From Campylobacterales bacterium (GTDB lineage Bacteria; Campylobacterota; Campylobacteria; Campylobacterales; Nitratiruptoraceae): a stretch of DNA of 8,088 nt. How positions within the stretch are numbered: the stretch's first letter is position 1; every line of letters starts with the position of its first letter. The notes below the pieces were generated by a model, which saw only the letters and a list, made by a program, of their open reading frames with translations, was not told the DNA's origin and ran no database searches. This document shows, piece after piece, positions 7,391 to 8,088 of the stretch. The translations under genes and the position numbers were made by a program. The stretch is from the NCBI GenBank assembly GCA_027068245.1, contig JAMOUF010000185.1, positions 1 to 8,088 on the forward strand. Direction: 5' to 3'.

Positions 7391-8088
7391 TTAGCTTTTT
7401 TTGCTGCAAAATTCCAGAGCCAGCCCCTCCCTGACACCCTCGTCTATCACCACCATTTTTCCATAGCCGCACACATGCATCAGCTCCTCCAAAATCACCA
7501 GCCCGGCCATTACGGCGTCTTCCCTGCCGGTTCCAACGAGTTTGGCCCTCTCCTCTTTTGGCAGGCCAAAGAGCTTTTTATAAGCTCTTTTTATATCCTC
7601 GTAGCCGATTTCAATTCCGTCGACCAATTTTTTGTCAAAACTTTCATATGTAAGCCCAAGCTTCAGTGCGGCCACGGTGGTAGGCGTGCCTCCCGTGCCT
7701 ACGAAAACCTTCGGTTTTCCAAAGAGCTCGAACAGGTCCAGGCAGTACTCTTTTACCTCTTTTAGCTCTCTTTTTATGCCAAAAACCATCTCCTCTTTGG
7801 TTTTGTAACGCTCTATTGTAGTTAAAATACCTATAGGAAAACTTTTCGATACAAACTCCTCTTTATGCTTTAAGATTATTTCAGTGGAGCCGCCACCTAT
7901 GTCCGCTACCACGAATTTGGAGATATCGTAGCCGCTTCTTTTAAGCCCGTATTCCACCCCTCTTAGACTGTAATAACTCTCAAGCTGGGGCGTTATGACC
8001 TCTATCTCCACACCACAGGCCTCTTTTATCTCCTCTATCACCTCTTTGGCGTTTTTCGCCCTTCTAAAAGCCTCGGTGGCAACGGCTT
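7391..8088 (-). CDS. Ppx/GppA-family phosphatase (5' end beyond window)
   Basis: A member of the actin-fold exopolyphosphatase / pppGpp phosphatase family, acting on polyphosphate or pppGpp in the cytoplasm. The frame is open to the right edge (231 residues visible). The first visible residues, VATEAFRRAKN, match the conserved ATSxLRxAxN stretch, so the real start lies upstream, not at the in-frame GTG at 8041. Visible motifs (numbered from the first visible codon): phosphate-2 loop DIGGGSTEI at 62-70, GTGGTPTT at 130-137, and VIDEGVREGL at 213-222, equivalent to the common SDGGLREG. The protein ends soon after this, so the C-terminal HD-like domain of E. coli Ppx/GppA is absent. The loop usually reading SGxEEA is TPQLES here: one Glu (36) remains, but the rest is altered. 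It is probably the first visible gene of the run with ilvB. Ppx or GppA activity cannot be separated by eye. Confidence 0.9.
   Translation of the reverse strand, partial: AVATEAFRRAKNAKEVIEEIKEACGVEIEVITPQLESYYSLRGVEYGLKRSGYDISKFVVADIGGGSTEIILKHKEEFVSKSFPIGILTTIERYKTKEEMVFGIKRELKEVKEYCLDLFELFGKPKVFVGTGGTPTTVAALKLGLTYESFDKKLVDGIEIGYEDIKRAYKKLFGLPKEERAKLVGTGREDAVMAGLVILEELMHVCGYGKMVVIDEGVREGLALEFCSKKS

Noticed and set aside
8000..8041. GTG at 8041 as the true start of the Ppx/GppA-like gene
   Set aside because: The frame stays open to the window edge, and the upstream residues (VATEAFRRAKN) match a conserved internal stretch of the family. The gene therefore begins outside the window.

Overview
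The window looks like chromosomal DNA from a Campylobacterota (Epsilonproteobacteria) species. The grounds are a PglB-type oligosaccharyltransferase, the gene run ilvB-ilvH-lpxD (as I recall it from Campylobacter ilvI-ilvH-lpxD), short intergenic gaps and heavy use of AUA, AGA/AGG and AAA codons. Base composition is moderate, not extremely AT-rich, and a B12-dependent ribonucleotide reductase is present. This fits an environmental or hydrothermal-vent lineage better than the host-associated Campylobacter/Helicobacter, but the lineage is an inference. LpxD implies a lipid A-bearing outer membrane.

Layout. (1) 1-1903, minus strand: one long open frame that leaves the window on the left. It encodes an STT3/PglB oligosaccharyltransferase with its catalytic motifs intact and about 80 C-terminal residues missing. 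(2) 1904-1946: a 43-base AT-rich divergent promoter region. (3) 1947-3890, plus strand: a complete adenosylcobalamin-dependent (class II, monomeric) ribonucleotide reductase. (4) 3891-8088, minus strand: a compact five-gene run read right to left: ppx/gppA-like phosphatase (start beyond the right edge), acetolactate synthase large subunit, acetolactate synthase small subunit, lpxD, and an unrecognised 98-residue protein. The nrdJ stop codon directly abuts the stop codon of the 98-residue gene, so the two transcription units converge with no spacer.

How the genes work together. IlvB and IlvH are the two subunits of one enzyme, the first committed step of branched-chain amino acid synthesis. 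They are 2 bases apart, and ilvH overlaps lpxD by an ATGA. LpxD and PglB both serve the cell envelope (lipid A acylation and periplasmic N-glycosylation), but they are in different transcription units. NrdJ supplies deoxynucleotides. The Ppx/GppA protein probably acts on polyphosphate or pppGpp.

No RNA genes, mobile elements, CRISPR arrays or sizeable repeats were seen, and no stretch over 300 bases lacks a gene. Most of the window is core metabolism. The least explained items are the 98-residue protein, the altered active-site loop of the Ppx/GppA protein, and the apparent absence of a canonical MI motif in the PglB homologue. I see no convincing evidence for a wholly new system here.
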